64,000 nt of DNA from the NCBI RefSeq assembly GCF_048066175.1, contig NZ_JBLTXA010000010.1, positions 1-64,000 on the forward strand, in the 5' to 3' direction. This document shows positions 18,481 to 26,988 of the stretch, piece by piece; the first letter of the stretch is position 1, and each line of letters opens with the position of its first letter. Made by a program: the position numbers and the translations under genes. The notes beneath the pieces were generated by a model. That model saw nothing but the letters and a program-made list of their open reading frames with translations, was not told the origin of the DNA and made no database searches. The stretch is from Niveispirillum fermenti. GTDB lineage: Bacteria; Pseudomonadota; Alphaproteobacteria; Azospirillales; Azospirillaceae.

Positions 18481-18538
18481 GGCGCATGGGATGCATTGAT
18501 CAGAACCATAGGTTCTGGTCACCGAAAAATAGTATTAC
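18481..18538. repeat. Composite palindromic repeat, copy B (short)
   Basis: Contains hairpin 18497-18521 (TGATCAGAACC / GGTTCTGGTCA, one mismatch, loop ATA), preceded by GGCGCATGGGATGC and followed by AAAAATAGTATTAC. The same tail occurs in copy A, and the GGCGCATG..GGATGC part occurs in inverted copy D. Its TATTAC tail contains the TAA stop of the minus-strand hydroxylase gene. Confidence 0.65.
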
Positions 18539-19134
18539 GCCACCAGTTGCCCGTCCGGGTCCTGTACAATTTCCCCTGGCAGGACATAATCCAGAATGGC
18601 ATGGATGCGGGCCTGGGCGCTCTGGTTGCGCACGGCATGGGGCTTGCGGTTGTTGATCTCCCAGATCTCCCCCGCCGCCAGATGGCGAACCACACCGGCG
18701 ATGCCGAAATCCACGCCTGGCGCGGTGACGATGGGAAAATGGATGCGATGCGCCCGTGACAGCGAGGCGCCATTGTCCCGGTGGGAGCCGATATTGCCCC
18801 CGGCCGCCAGCCGCACCAGGATGATGCGCTGAAAATAGCCGGGGCCGCTGATGGTGCCCGGCGGCGGGTTGCGGGCGTAGAAATCCCGGATGATGTCCAT
18901 CACCGGTTCCAGCAGGGGCTGGAACCGGGCGAAGGCCGGCTGGATGGTGGCATCGGTGTGCCGCATGTCCGGATCGAAGATCAGGCCCACCGTTTCGGTT
19001 TGCGCATGGGCGCGATAAACCTGCTGGCGCCCCGTCTCCGCCGTCCAGGCATCCGTCCCCATGGCGGCCATGGCAGCCTGGGCGGGAGCAGGATCGGCGC
19101 TGCCGATGAAGCGGTATTCCCCGTCGAAATACAT
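18535..19134 (-). CDS. Aspartyl/asparaginyl beta-hydroxylase-like (2-oxoglutarate/Fe(II)) protein
   Basis: 199 aa. The C-terminal half matches the aspartyl beta-hydroxylase fold: IGSHRDNGASLSRAHRIHFPI (iron His and acid in HRD, then RAHRIHF), with the second His and the 2OG-binding Arg suggested by NRKPHAVRNQS and ARIHAILD. The frame is open upstream, but ATG at 19134 has GGAGGA just before it. It follows the MFS gene by 14 nt, so the two are an operon. Small proteins of this kind recur beside TBDR and sugar-uptake genes in Caulobacter and sphingomonads, where their substrate is unknown. Confidence 0.78.
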   Translation of the reverse strand: MYFDGEYRFIGSADPAPAQAAMAAMGTDAWTAETGRQQVYRAHAQTETVGLIFDPDMRHTDATIQPAFARFQPLLEPVMDIIRDFYARNPPPGTISGPGYFQRIILVRLAAGGNIGSHRDNGASLSRAHRIHFPIVTAPGVDFGIAGVVRHLAAGEIWEINNRKPHAVRNQSAQARIHAILDYVLPGEIVQDPDGQLVA

Positions 19135-19148
19135 GGTTTGTCCTCCGA

Positions 19149-20411
19149 TCACGCCGACCGTATGACAGGCCGGCTGCCGCGCACGGCGAAATACCAGATG
19201 AACAGGTAGGATGGCGCCATCAGCGCCAGGAACACCCACTGGAAATGCGCCACCTCCTTCAGCAGGGCGAACATCTGGGGGACGACGGCACCACCGGAAA
19301 TGGCCATGACCAGGATGGCGGAACCGGTGCCGGTGTGCCGGCCCAACCCCTGAATGGCAAGGGGGAAGATGGCGGGCCACATCATGGCATTGGCAAAGCC
19401 CAGGGCCGCCACGAACCCCACGGAGACATAGCCCTGTGTCGCCCAGGCCCCCGCCACCGCCGCCGCACCCAGCAGCGCGGACAGGGCCAGATAGCGTTCC
19501 TGGCTGACGACGCGCGGAATGAGAAGCAGCCCCACGATATAGCCCAGCATCATGCCGCCCAGCGTCAGGGAGGTGAAATAGGCCGTCTGCTCAAACGGCA
19601 GGCCGAACGCTTCGCCATAGATGCCGATGGCATCGCCGGCCATCACCTCCACGCCGACATAAAGGAACAGGGCGACGGCCCCCAGCCACAGATGGCGGAA
19701 GCCCAGCAGATCGCGCCAGTTGCCCCCGCCGCCCCCACCTTCTTCCGCCCGCAGGTCGGGCAGGGGAGAGCGCCAGACGCCCAGTGCCAGCAGGGCAAGG
19801 ATGGCGGCCATGGCCAGATAGGGGCCGTGGACCTTCTGCGCGAAGCTTTCCAGAAGCGGCGTGCGCGCCTCCGGTGCGGTGCCGGCCACTTCGGCCGCCA
19901 GATCACCCACGCCCTGCATGACCAGCAGGCCGAAGACGATGGGCGCCAGCATGCCCGCCCCCTTGTTGCAGATGCCCATCACCGCGATGCGCCGGGCCGC
20001 ACTTTCCGGCGGCCCGGCCAGCACGACATAGGGATTGGCCGCCGTTTGCAGGACCGCCAGTCCGCCGCCGATGATGAACAGCCCGACCAGCGTGCCGGGG
20101 AACCAGTGCATGGTGGCGAACTGACCGAACAGGACGGCCCCCACGGCCATGACCGACAGGCCCAGCGCCATGCCGCGCTTCATGCCCGTCCGGCGCAGAA
20201 TGGCGGCACTGGGCAATGCCAGAACCAGATAGGAGAGGTAGAAGACCATCGGCACTAGAAAGGCGCCGACATCGCTGAGCGAGAAGGCCAGCTTCACGAA
20301 GGAGATCAGCGGCCCATTCAGCCAGGTGACGAAACCGAAGATGAAGAACATGGCCCCCAGGATCGCGAGGGTGCCGCGCGGGGCGGCGGGGCCGGGTAAT
20401 TCCGTGTTCAT
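19149..20411 (-). CDS. MFS sugar transporter, FucP / NagP-like (glucose/galactose family)
   Basis: 420 aa with about twelve hydrophobic segments. Recognised by the FucP/GluP-type beginning ILGAMFFIFGFVTWLNGPLI and by GGGLAVLQTAANPYVVLAGP, NKGAGMLAP and YGEAFGLPF. Family members import fucose, glucose/galactose or N-acetylglucosamine (NagP) by proton symport. Start ATG 20411 is preceded by AAGGGAA. It is first in a two-gene operon with the hydroxylase-like gene and lies beside an RpiR regulator and an N-acyl-amino-sugar-type catabolic operon. An N-acetylhexosamine or its aldonic acid is therefore a likely substrate; this is inference. Confidence 0.87.
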   Translation of the reverse strand: MNTELPGPAAPRGTLAILGAMFFIFGFVTWLNGPLISFVKLAFSLSDVGAFLVPMVFYLSYLVLALPSAAILRRTGMKRGMALGLSVMAVGAVLFGQFATMHWFPGTLVGLFIIGGGLAVLQTAANPYVVLAGPPESAARRIAVMGICNKGAGMLAPIVFGLLVMQGVGDLAAEVAGTAPEARTPLLESFAQKVHGPYLAMAAILALLALGVWRSPLPDLRAEEGGGGGGNWRDLLGFRHLWLGAVALFLYVGVEVMAGDAIGIYGEAFGLPFEQTAYFTSLTLGGMMLGYIVGLLLIPRVVSQERYLALSALLGAAAVAGAWATQGYVSVGFVAALGFANAMMWPAIFPLAIQGLGRHTGTGSAILVMAISGGAVVPQMFALLKEVAHFQWVFLALMAPSYLFIWYFAVRGSRPVIRSA

Positions 20412-20515
20412 CCCTGTTTCCCTTGTTCTCATCCGGGCACAGGGTTTCATCCGGACGGGCTGTTCTGCCGTCCGTCCGCACCCCCCATGTCCGCCCCGGT
20501 TGTCCGGGATTTTGA

Positions 20516-20625
20516 TCCGGCGGCGACTGCCGCCCTGCGCCCCGTGGCGCGTAGCCAGGCCCACGGATATGGGCGACGGCAGTTGCGGTCCGGTGATCGG
20601 TGCCGATCACCGGGAACAGTATAAG
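20516..20625. repeat. Composite palindromic repeat, copy C
   Basis: Lies in the 218-bp gap between rpiR and the MFS gene. Parts: TCCGGCGGCGACTGCCGCC, GCCCACGGATATGGGC, CGGCAGTTGC (pairing with GCGACTGCCG near 20523) and a perfect 11-bp hairpin CCGGTGATCGG-TG-CCGATCACCGG at 20590-20613, followed by AACAGTATAA. Copy A has the matching TCCGGCGGCGAC, CCCACGGATGTGGGC and GGTGATC parts. Confidence 0.6.
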
Positions 20626-20629
20626 GCGG

Positions 20630-21574
20630 TCAGTCGCCGATGGGCTGTTGCGGGGCGATCCCGTGCAGGGAGGCGACGCTGGCCCTGGTCTGGCGCAGCA
20701 TCAGTTTTGCACGGGGACCCAGGCTTTCGGCAACCTGATAGGCCAGAAGATCGATCATCAGCAATTGTGCAAACCGCATCGGGTTGGGCTGGAATTCATG
20801 TACGCCCGATTGGGTCAGATCGACATGCAGGCAGATATCGGCATCGCGGCCCAGCGGGCTGTCCCGGTCGGTGATGGCCACCGTCTGGGCCCGGTAATAG
20901 CGCGCCAGTTCCACACTGTCCTGCAGGGCGCGCGGCCGCCCGGTCGATGAGACGAAGATGGCGGCGTCGGCTGCCTCCAGGGTCGCGGCGCTCATCCGCT
21001 GCATATAGCTGTCGGTATAGAAGGTGGACGCGATGCCAAGGCGGAACAGGCGATTGTGCATCTCCTGCGCCAGGATGGCGGAACTGCCGCCCAGGCCGTA
21101 GATCAGCACCTTGCGCGCCCGCGCCAGCGCGGCGGCCGCCCGGCCGATCATTTCCAGGTCCAGCCCCGCCATCGCCCCGTCGAGGGCGGCCAGCGCCCGG
21201 CCATGCAGGTGGCGGGCGAATTCACCGTTGGCCGTGCCATCGAACCCGGCAGGCGGTTCGGTGGCCGTGCCGGTGCTACCGGCCTCCACCGGCAGGCGGG
21301 CATCACGCTGGGCCTGACGCAGGGCCAGATCCTGAATGATACGGTATTTCAGGTCGCGGAACCCTTCGCAGCCGATGGTACGGCAGAAGCGGACCACCGT
21401 CGGCTCACTGATCCCGATATCGGCGGCGATGGCCCGCACGCTGGAGCGCACGAATTCCTCCGGTTCCGCCATCAGCTTGCGGGCGATTTTCGCCTCCGAC
21501 CGGGACAGCGACGGCAGCAGCGCCTCTATCCGGTCCAGCAGATCGTCCGGCACCGCATTGTCCTGATATACCAT
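20630..21574 (-). CDS. RpiR/MurR-family regulator (HTH + SIS domain)
   Basis: 314 aa. The N-terminal RpiR-type HTH occupies residues about 10-85 (LLPSLSRSEAKIARKLMAEP, DIGISEPTVVRFCRTIGCEGF). The C-terminal SIS sugar-phosphate-binding domain includes KVLIYGLGGSSAILAQE and IFVSSTGRP. Family members sense phosphosugars or amino-sugar intermediates and usually repress neighbouring catabolic genes. It diverges from the ridA operon; the inverted repeat at 21822-21840 in the shared promoter region is a candidate operator. MurR, which senses N-acetylmuramate 6-phosphate, is a well-known member; the effector here is unknown. Confidence 0.92.
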   Translation of the reverse strand: MVYQDNAVPDDLLDRIEALLPSLSRSEAKIARKLMAEPEEFVRSSVRAIAADIGISEPTVVRFCRTIGCEGFRDLKYRIIQDLALRQAQRDARLPVEAGSTGTATEPPAGFDGTANGEFARHLHGRALAALDGAMAGLDLEMIGRAAAALARARKVLIYGLGGSSAILAQEMHNRLFRLGIASTFYTDSYMQRMSAATLEAADAAIFVSSTGRPRALQDSVELARYYRAQTVAITDRDSPLGRDADICLHVDLTQSGVHEFQPNPMRFAQLLMIDLLAYQVAESLGPRAKLMLRQTRASVASLHGIAPQQPIGD

Positions 21575-21924
21575 CGACCATCCTACCGGATTCTGCTGTG
21601 TTCTGATGTTGTTGGATGTTTGTTACATTTTGGCCAAACAATCAACGACATTTTTGGCTGGCCGGGGGCGGATGAAGGGGGCTTTGTCATAGTTATTTGA
21701 TTATAAATAGAATTTATGCCGGCATCTCTGCCTCCTTGCGGGCGGCCAAAGAGCTTTGCGGGCGTTGCCAGCCCGATCTCCGATTCTGGATGCGAGAACG
21801 AGGTGCCGATTTTAGATCAATAATGTATCAAAGCTACATTTTATGTTTGACGTTCCGATCAATTCGGCGGATGAAGAAGAAAGGCCGATGGAACGGCGCA
21901 TGTCGCGGGAGAGGTTTCTGGATC
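21575..21924. promoter_or_regulatory. 350-bp divergent promoter region rpiR / ridA operon
   Basis: Partly AT-rich. It includes a perfect inverted repeat at 21822-21840, TTGTTACATTTTGGCC near 21617 on the rpiR side, and TTGATTATAAATAG near 21695. An open frame runs through about 21697-21924 into ridA but has no ribosome-binding site or recognisable protein, so it is treated as non-coding. Confidence 0.55.
21822..21840. promoter_or_regulatory. Candidate RpiR operator (inverted repeat)
   Basis: AATGTA-TCAAAGC-TACATT is a perfect 6-bp inverted repeat spaced by 7, about 85 nt before ridA. Its TGTATCAA...TACAT core also occurs, with longer spacing, at 29281-29300 before the oligosaccharide TBDR/GH20 operon. 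That suggests one regulon. Confidence 0.45.
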
Positions 21925-22314
21925 ATGGCGATTGAACGGATCGGTGGTGTGAAGACGGGCACGGGCGGGCAGGCGCTGCCCTTCTGCCAGGCGACGAGGG
22001 CCGGTGGTTTCGTCTTCGTGTCGGGCCAGGTGGCCATGGACGCGAACGGGGAGATCATTGATGGTGGTATCGTTGCGCAGACACATCAGACAATGCGCAA
22101 TGTCATCGCCATCCTGGAAAAGGCCGGCTGCACCCTGGCCGACGTGGTGAAGACCAATGTCTGGCTGGATGATGCCCGCGACTTCCAGGCTTTCAACCGT
22201 GTCTATGCCAGCTATTTCCCTGATGGCCCGCCGGCCCGGTCCTGCGTGCAGTCACCGCTGATGGTCGATGCAAAGGTGGAGGTCGATGTCACCGCCTATC
22301 GGGAGCCGGCCTGA
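21925..22314 (+). CDS. ridA: RidA/YjgF/YER057c/UK114 family imine/enamine deaminase
   Basis: 129 aa, the usual RidA size. Recognised by FVFVSGQVAMDANGEI, TMRNVIAILEKAGCTLADVVKTNVWL and SYFPDGPPARSCV, which carries the conserved catalytic Arg (PARSCV). RidA hydrolyses reactive enamine/imine intermediates released by PLP-dependent dehydratases. That fits the PLP dehydratase-like gene three genes downstream in the same operon. ATG at 21925 is chosen because it opens at the conserved domain start and has GGGAGAGG upstream. It is first in the operon 21925-26988 and 2 nt from the next gene. Confidence 0.92.
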   Translation: MAIERIGGVKTGTGGQALPFCQATRAGGFVFVSGQVAMDANGEIIDGGIVAQTHQTMRNVIAILEKAGCTLADVVKTNVWLDDARDFQAFNRVYASYFPDGPPARSCVQSPLMVDAKVEVDVTAYREPA

Positions 22315-22316
22315 CC

Positions 22317-23477
22317 ATGGATTTGTCGCTGGGCTGGTACGCCTATCCCTGGAACCTGCACGACCCGGCGGGTGATCTGGCCCGCATGCGCGATGCCGGC
22401 ATGACGCACCTGACGGTGGCCACGTCTTATCATGCCGGGAAGTTCATTCAGCCGCGCGACCCCGTGGCACGGGTTTATTTTCCGGAAGATGGCGCCATCT
22501 ATTTCCGCAGCCGGGGCCGCGTGCGGCATGGCGCGCTGAAACCGCAGATGGCGGCGGTGACCGGCGTGCGCGACGTGCTGGGCGAATTGTGCGCGGCCGG
22601 GACGATGCCCGTCCGGGCCTGGACCGTGCTGAACCACAATACCCGCTTGGGCATGGCGCATCCGGACTGCACCGTCCGCAATGCCTGGGGGGATGCCTAT
22701 GTCTACAGCCTGTGCCCGGCCCATCCCTTGGTGCGCGACCATGCCGTTGCGCTGTGTACCGACATCGCCGACAGTCTGGACGTGGAAAGCCTGCTGCTGG
22801 AAACGCCGGGCTGGCTGACCTATGCCCATGGCTATCACCATGAATTCGCGCAAAGCGGCCTGCCGGCTGAAATCGAGGAACTGCTGGGCCTTTGCTTCTG
22901 CGACCATTGCCGGGCAGGGGCGACGGCGGCCGGGATCGATGCCGATACGCTGCGGCTTCAGGCCCGCGCCGCCATTGACGCAGGACTGGCGGGCGCGACG
23001 GCGGCCGTGGACGCGGACCTGCTGGCGGCTTTTCACGCCTGGCGCTGTGGTATCGTCACGGCCCTGTGCGCGGAAATCCGCCTTGCCGTGCGGGCGGCGG
23101 TGGCGGTGCGTGTCATCTCCACCTGCCAGCGCCCGCATGCCACCACCTATCGCGAGGGGGGAGACCTGCGGGCGCTGAACAGGGTCACCGACGGGCTGGA
23201 ACTGCCCATCTACCAGGGATCGGCTGCGCAAGCGGCGGCGGACCTGCGCCATGTCCTGGATTTACTGGCGGGTCAGGCACCGGTGCCCGGCGTCATCCTG
23301 CGTCCCGGCCTGCCCGACATGGGCAGCGAGGCGCAACTGACCGATACGCTGGCTTCCGTGCGGGCGCAGGGTGTCAACGATATCTCCTTCTATAATTTCG
23401 GGTTGCTGCCGGCACCCCAGATCGGCTGGGTCGATCGGGCCGTGCGGGCATTGCGCGGGGGTGGGGCCAATGGCTGA
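22317..23477 (+). CDS. Conserved hypothetical, probable TIM-barrel (glycoside-hydrolase-like) protein
   Basis: 386 aa, no signal peptide. I do not recognise a named family. Visible features are a start like GH-like barrels (WYAYPWNLHDPAGDLARMRD, then LTVATSYHAGKF), repeated strand-helix alternation, acidic/aromatic strand ends (LLLETPGW), a cysteine cluster CFCDHC near residue 199 that may bind a metal, and a late strand (DISFYNFGLL). It is translationally linked to ridA (2 nt) and overlaps the SDR gene by 8 nt, so it probably acts on the pathway's sugar acid or its conjugate. The function is unknown; possibilities are hydrolase, lyase or isomerase. Confidence 0.7.
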   Translation: MDLSLGWYAYPWNLHDPAGDLARMRDAGMTHLTVATSYHAGKFIQPRDPVARVYFPEDGAIYFRSRGRVRHGALKPQMAAVTGVRDVLGELCAAGTMPVRAWTVLNHNTRLGMAHPDCTVRNAWGDAYVYSLCPAHPLVRDHAVALCTDIADSLDVESLLLETPGWLTYAHGYHHEFAQSGLPAEIEELLGLCFCDHCRAGATAAGIDADTLRLQARAAIDAGLAGATAAVDADLLAAFHAWRCGIVTALCAEIRLAVRAAVAVRVISTCQRPHATTYREGGDLRALNRVTDGLELPIYQGSAAQAAADLRHVLDLLAGQAPVPGVILRPGLPDMGSEAQLTDTLASVRAQGVNDISFYNFGLLPAPQIGWVDRAVRALRGGGANG

Positions 23478-24246
23478 TTTTACGGCGAAGAACGTCCTGA
23501 TCACCGGGGCGGCCGGCGGTATCGGTGTCGGGCTGTGCCGGCATTTCCTGGATGCGGGTGCCCGTCTGCTGGCCCTGGACATGGATGCAAGCGGGCTGGA
23601 CCGGCTGGCGACGGCCATGGATGGCGGAGAGCGGCTGCGGGTGGTCGCGGTCGACCTGACCGATCTGGCCGCCGTGCGGGCGGCGGTGGCTGCATTCGGT
23701 TCCGTCGATATCCTGATCAACAATGCCGGGGCGGCGGCGGCCACGGCGCTGGCCACCCTGACGCCAGAGGCCTGGGCCCATGATCTGGGTATCAACCTGA
23801 CGGCGGCCTATCATTGCGTGGAGGCGGTGAAGCCGGCCATGATCGCGCGCGGCGCCGGTGTCATTGTCAATATCGGCACGGTCAACGCCATGACGGCCCT
23901 GGGTCATCCGGCCTATAGCGCGGCCAAGGCGGGGTTGATCTCCTATACCCGCTCGCTGGCCATCGAATATGGGCCGCTGGGCATCCGCGCCAACATCATC
24001 TGCCCCGGTACGGTGCGCACCCAGGCTTGGAACGCGCGGGCAGAGCGCAATCCGGAGATATTTACGTCCTTGCGCAAATGGTACCCGCTGCGCGACTTCC
24101 CCGACCCGTCGGACATCGCCAAGGCCGCCGCCTTCCTGGCCGGTGACGATGCGCGCATGATCACCGGTGTGGTGCTGCCCGTGGATGCCGGCCTGACGGC
24201 GGGCAATCCGGTAATGGCGGCCGAACTGACGCTGGAAAAGTTCTGA
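23470..24246 (+). CDS. SDR-family oxidoreductase in amino-sugar-acid operon
   Basis: 258-aa classical SDR: TGAAGGIG cofactor motif, NNAG, catalytic YSAAK, and PGTVRTQAW in the PG region. The start ATG 23470 lies inside the end of the TIM-barrel gene (8-nt overlap). It is followed 2 nt later by the PLP enzyme. In this operon it could oxidise the sugar C1 (N-acetylhexosamine to lactone/acid) or act on a keto/hydroxy intermediate. Which of these cannot be told from sequence. Confidence 0.9.
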   Translation: MADFTAKNVLITGAAGGIGVGLCRHFLDAGARLLALDMDASGLDRLATAMDGGERLRVVAVDLTDLAAVRAAVAAFGSVDILINNAGAAAATALATLTPEAWAHDLGINLTAAYHCVEAVKPAMIARGAGVIVNIGTVNAMTALGHPAYSAAKAGLISYTRSLAIEYGPLGIRANIICPGTVRTQAWNARAERNPEIFTSLRKWYPLRDFPDPSDIAKAAAFLAGDDARMITGVVLPVDAGLTAGNPVMAAELTLEKF

Positions 24247-24248
24247 TC

Positions 24249-25520
24249 ATGCTGACCCTCGTCCCCCTTCTGTCTGAGCCGCTGCCCCCGGGCACCAAGG
24301 GGTTGCCGCCGCTGCCCCCTGGTTTCACGCTGGACCGGATCGCGGATCAGGGCTGGCGGGTGCTGGCAGGTGATGTGCCGCTGCCGGTTGCGGTGCTGAA
24401 GCGGTCCGCCATGGACCGCAACATTGCCCGCATGCAATCCTATCTGGCCACCGGCGGCATGAAACTGGCGCCCCACGGCAAGACCACGATGTGCCCGCAA
24501 TTGTTCGAGCGGCAATTGCAGGCCGGGGCCTGGGGCATCACGGTGGCCAATGTCCAGCAGCTGGCCTTGTGCCATGCCATTGGCGTGGAACGGGTGCTGA
24601 TCGCCAACGAGGTGCTGGGACGGGCGGAACTGGCCGCCTTTGCCGGCATGAGCGCCGAGGCTCCCGGCAGCACCTATCACCTGTTGCTGGACAGTGTGGC
24701 GGGGGCGCGGCAGGTGCAGGCGGCCATGGCGGCCCGGCCCGACGCGCCACCGGCCCGCGTGATGATCGAGGTGGGGTTTCCCGGCGGCCGCTGCGGTGTG
24801 CGCAGCCTGGCCGACGGTTTGACCCTGGCTGACGAGATCCAGCGCCTGGACCGGCTGCGGCTGGTGGGGGTGGAGGGGTATGAAGGGTTGCTGCCCGGCC
24901 CCGAGGCGGTGAACGCCTATCTGGACATTGTCGTCCGGCTGCTGACCATTCTACGCGCCGACGGACGCTTTGCCGACCCCGACCATATCCTGCTGAGTGC
25001 CGGAGGGTCGGCCTATTTCGATCTGGTGACCCGGCTGTTCGGCGGGGTGGGGGCACCGGATATCGTGCCCATCCTGCGCAGCGGCTGTTACATCACCCAT
25101 GATGACGGCTTCTATCGTCGTCTGTTGGGCGACGTGGCGGCACGCGGCCAGGCGCCCGGCCTGGAGCCGGCGCTGGAGGTCTGGGCGCGGGTACTGTCGC
25201 GGCCGGAGCCGGGGTTGCTGGTCCTGTCGGCCGGCAAGCGCGACCTGTCGCATGATATCGACCTGCCCACCCTGAAATCCTGGTACCGGCCGGGGCTGCA
25301 TGAAGCGCCGCAGCCGGTGGCCGGCTGGCGCATCACGAAGCTGAGCGATCAGCATGCCCATGTCCTGGCCGAGATGCCGGCGGCGGCGACGCCGCTGGAC
25401 GTGGGCGACATGGTGGCGCTGGGCATTTCCCATCCCTGCACGACCTTCGACAAATGGCGCGTGCTGCTGGAAGTCGATGACGGCTATCGCGTCACCGGCG
25501 GCCTGAAAACCTTCTTCTGA
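24249..25520 (+). CDS. DSD1-family PLP enzyme (D-threonine aldolase / D-serine dehydratase / D-glucosaminate dehydratase-like)
   Basis: 423 aa. The N-terminal alanine-racemase-like barrel has the PLP lysine Lys78 in APHGKTTMCP. The C-terminal D-serine-dehydratase-like domain has the metal-ligand pair His/Cys in LGISHPCTTFDKW. Family reactions include D-threonine aldol cleavage, D-serine dehydration and dehydration/deamination of 2-amino-2-deoxy sugar acids such as D-glucosaminate to 2-keto-3-deoxygluconate. With ridA, an N-acyl-D-amino-acid deacylase and 2-keto-3-deoxy-sugar-acid enzymes nearby, the amino-sugar-acid dehydratase reading is favoured. A D-amino-acid dehydratase remains possible. 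Confidence 0.88.
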   Translation: MLTLVPLLSEPLPPGTKGLPPLPPGFTLDRIADQGWRVLAGDVPLPVAVLKRSAMDRNIARMQSYLATGGMKLAPHGKTTMCPQLFERQLQAGAWGITVANVQQLALCHAIGVERVLIANEVLGRAELAAFAGMSAEAPGSTYHLLLDSVAGARQVQAAMAARPDAPPARVMIEVGFPGGRCGVRSLADGLTLADEIQRLDRLRLVGVEGYEGLLPGPEAVNAYLDIVVRLLTILRADGRFADPDHILLSAGGSAYFDLVTRLFGGVGAPDIVPILRSGCYITHDDGFYRRLLGDVAARGQAPGLEPALEVWARVLSRPEPGLLVLSAGKRDLSHDIDLPTLKSWYRPGLHEAPQPVAGWRITKLSDQHAHVLAEMPAAATPLDVGDMVALGISHPCTTFDKWRVLLEVDDGYRVTGGLKTFF

Positions 25521-25533
25521 AAGGGCCCGAAAC

Positions 25534-26988
25534 GTGGATTCGGACATCCAACCCGATCTGGTGCTGCGTGGCGGCACCGTGATCGACGGCACCGGCGCGC
25601 CCGGCTTCACGGCCGATGTGGCGGTGGGCGGCGGGCGCATCCTGGCCGTCGGCGACCTGCGCGACCGGCGTGCGCGGCAGGAGATCGACGTGGCGGGCCG
25701 GGCCGTGGCGCCCGGCTTCATCGATGTCCACACCCATGACGATCTGGCCTGCCTGACGAACCCCGACATGGCGGCCAAGGTCAGCCAGGGGGTGACCAGT
25801 GTCATTGTCGGCAATTGCGGCCTTTCCGCCGCCCCTCTGCGCCTTGCCGACGGGGTGGAGGAGCCGTTCAACCTGCTGGGGGCGGCAGGCGATTTCCGCT
25901 ATCCAGATTTCGCCAGCTACCGTGCCGCCGTGGAACGGACGGTGCCGCGTGTCAATGTCGGCGCCCTGGTTGGCCATTCCGCCCTGCGCCTGATGTGCAT
26001 GGATGATCTGGGCCGGCCTGCCGATGCGTGCGAATGCGGGGCGATGGGCGACCTGTTGCGCGATGCCCTGCGACAGGGTGCCCTGGGCCTCAGTTCAGGG
26101 GTGTTCTATGCGCCGGGGGCGGCGGCGGATATCGCGGAACTGACCTGTCTGGCGCATCTGGTGGCGGCGGAAGGCGGGGTCTATACGGCTCATATCCGCA
26201 ACGAATATGACGGGGTGGCCGATGCCCTGCGCGAGGCCTTCGCCGTGACGGCGGCGGACAGGCTGCCGCTGGTCATCTCCCACCATAAATGCGCCGGCGT
26301 GCGCAATTGGGGCCGATCGGCGGAAACGCTGGGCCTGATCGACGCGGCGCGGGTATCGCAGCCGGTCTTCATGGATTGCTACCCCTACAATGCCGGTTCC
26401 ACCGTCATCCGCGCCGATCTGGCGGATGGGGAGATCGAGGTGCTGGTCAACTGGTCCGAACCGCATCCGGAAATGGCTGGCCGCACCATGAAGGACATCG
26501 CTGCGCAATGGGGCTGCACCCAGGCGGAGGCGGCGACCAGGCTGATGCCAGGTGGGGCCAGCTATTTCCAGATTCATGAGGATGACATGCGTCGCATCCT
26601 GTCGCACGAGGCCTGCATGGTCGGTTCCGACGGGTTGCCCAACGATCCACTACCCCATCCACGGCTCTGGGGCACGTTCCCGCGCGTGCTGGGCCGGTAT
26701 TCCCGTGACCTGGGGTTGTTTCCCCTGGAACAGGCGGTGCATCGGATGACGGGCCTGTCGGCTGCCACCTTCCAGCTTGGCGACCGGGGCCGCATTGCAC
26801 CGGGCCTGGCCGCCGATATCACCGTCTTTGATCCGGCTTTGATCCAGGACCGGGCGACATACAGCGATCCCAGGGCCATGGCTGCGGGGATCGACCGGGT
26901 ATATGTGAACGGTATGCTGGCCTGGGCCGAGGGCGGGCTGGCGGGCGGGCGGGCGGGCCGGTTCCTGGCGCGGTCAGGCTGCTGCTGA
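25534..26988 (+). CDS. N-acyl-D-amino-acid deacylase (D-aminoacylase, amidohydrolase superfamily)
   Basis: 484 aa, usual D-aminoacylase length. Amidohydrolase features: GFIDVHTHDDL (HxH), GNCGLS with the metal-bridging Cys typical of D-aminoacylases, HIRNE, ISHHKCAG and the catalytic Asp in VGSDGLP. The start is GTG at 25534 with AAGGG upstream, 13 nt after the PLP enzyme. It would remove the acyl group from an N-acyl-D-amino acid. In this operon that may be N-acetyl-D-glucosaminate or -galactosaminate, giving the free amino sugar acid for the PLP enzyme. It is convergent with the TPR-sulfotransferase gene and overlaps it by 15 bp. Confidence 0.92.
   Translation: MDSDIQPDLVLRGGTVIDGTGAPGFTADVAVGGGRILAVGDLRDRRARQEIDVAGRAVAPGFIDVHTHDDLACLTNPDMAAKVSQGVTSVIVGNCGLSAAPLRLADGVEEPFNLLGAAGDFRYPDFASYRAAVERTVPRVNVGALVGHSALRLMCMDDLGRPADACECGAMGDLLRDALRQGALGLSSGVFYAPGAAADIAELTCLAHLVAAEGGVYTAHIRNEYDGVADALREAFAVTAADRLPLVISHHKCAGVRNWGRSAETLGLIDAARVSQPVFMDCYPYNAGSTVIRADLADGEIEVLVNWSEPHPEMAGRTMKDIAAQWGCTQAEAATRLMPGGASYFQIHEDDMRRILSHEACMVGSDGLPNDPLPHPRLWGTFPRVLGRYSRDLGLFPLEQAVHRMTGLSAATFQLGDRGRIAPGLAADITVFDPALIQDRATYSDPRAMAAGIDRVYVNGMLAWAEGGLAGGRAGRFLARSGCC

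Noticed and set aside
19149..20411. Assigning the MFS gene as a fucose permease
   Set aside because: There are no fucose catabolic genes nearby; context favours N-acetylhexosamine, but the family cannot be resolved by eye.
21697..21924. A longer N-terminus for RidA
   Set aside because: RidA proteins are about 125-130 aa. The extra residues are not RidA-like and cover the candidate operator; a ribosome-binding site precedes 21925.
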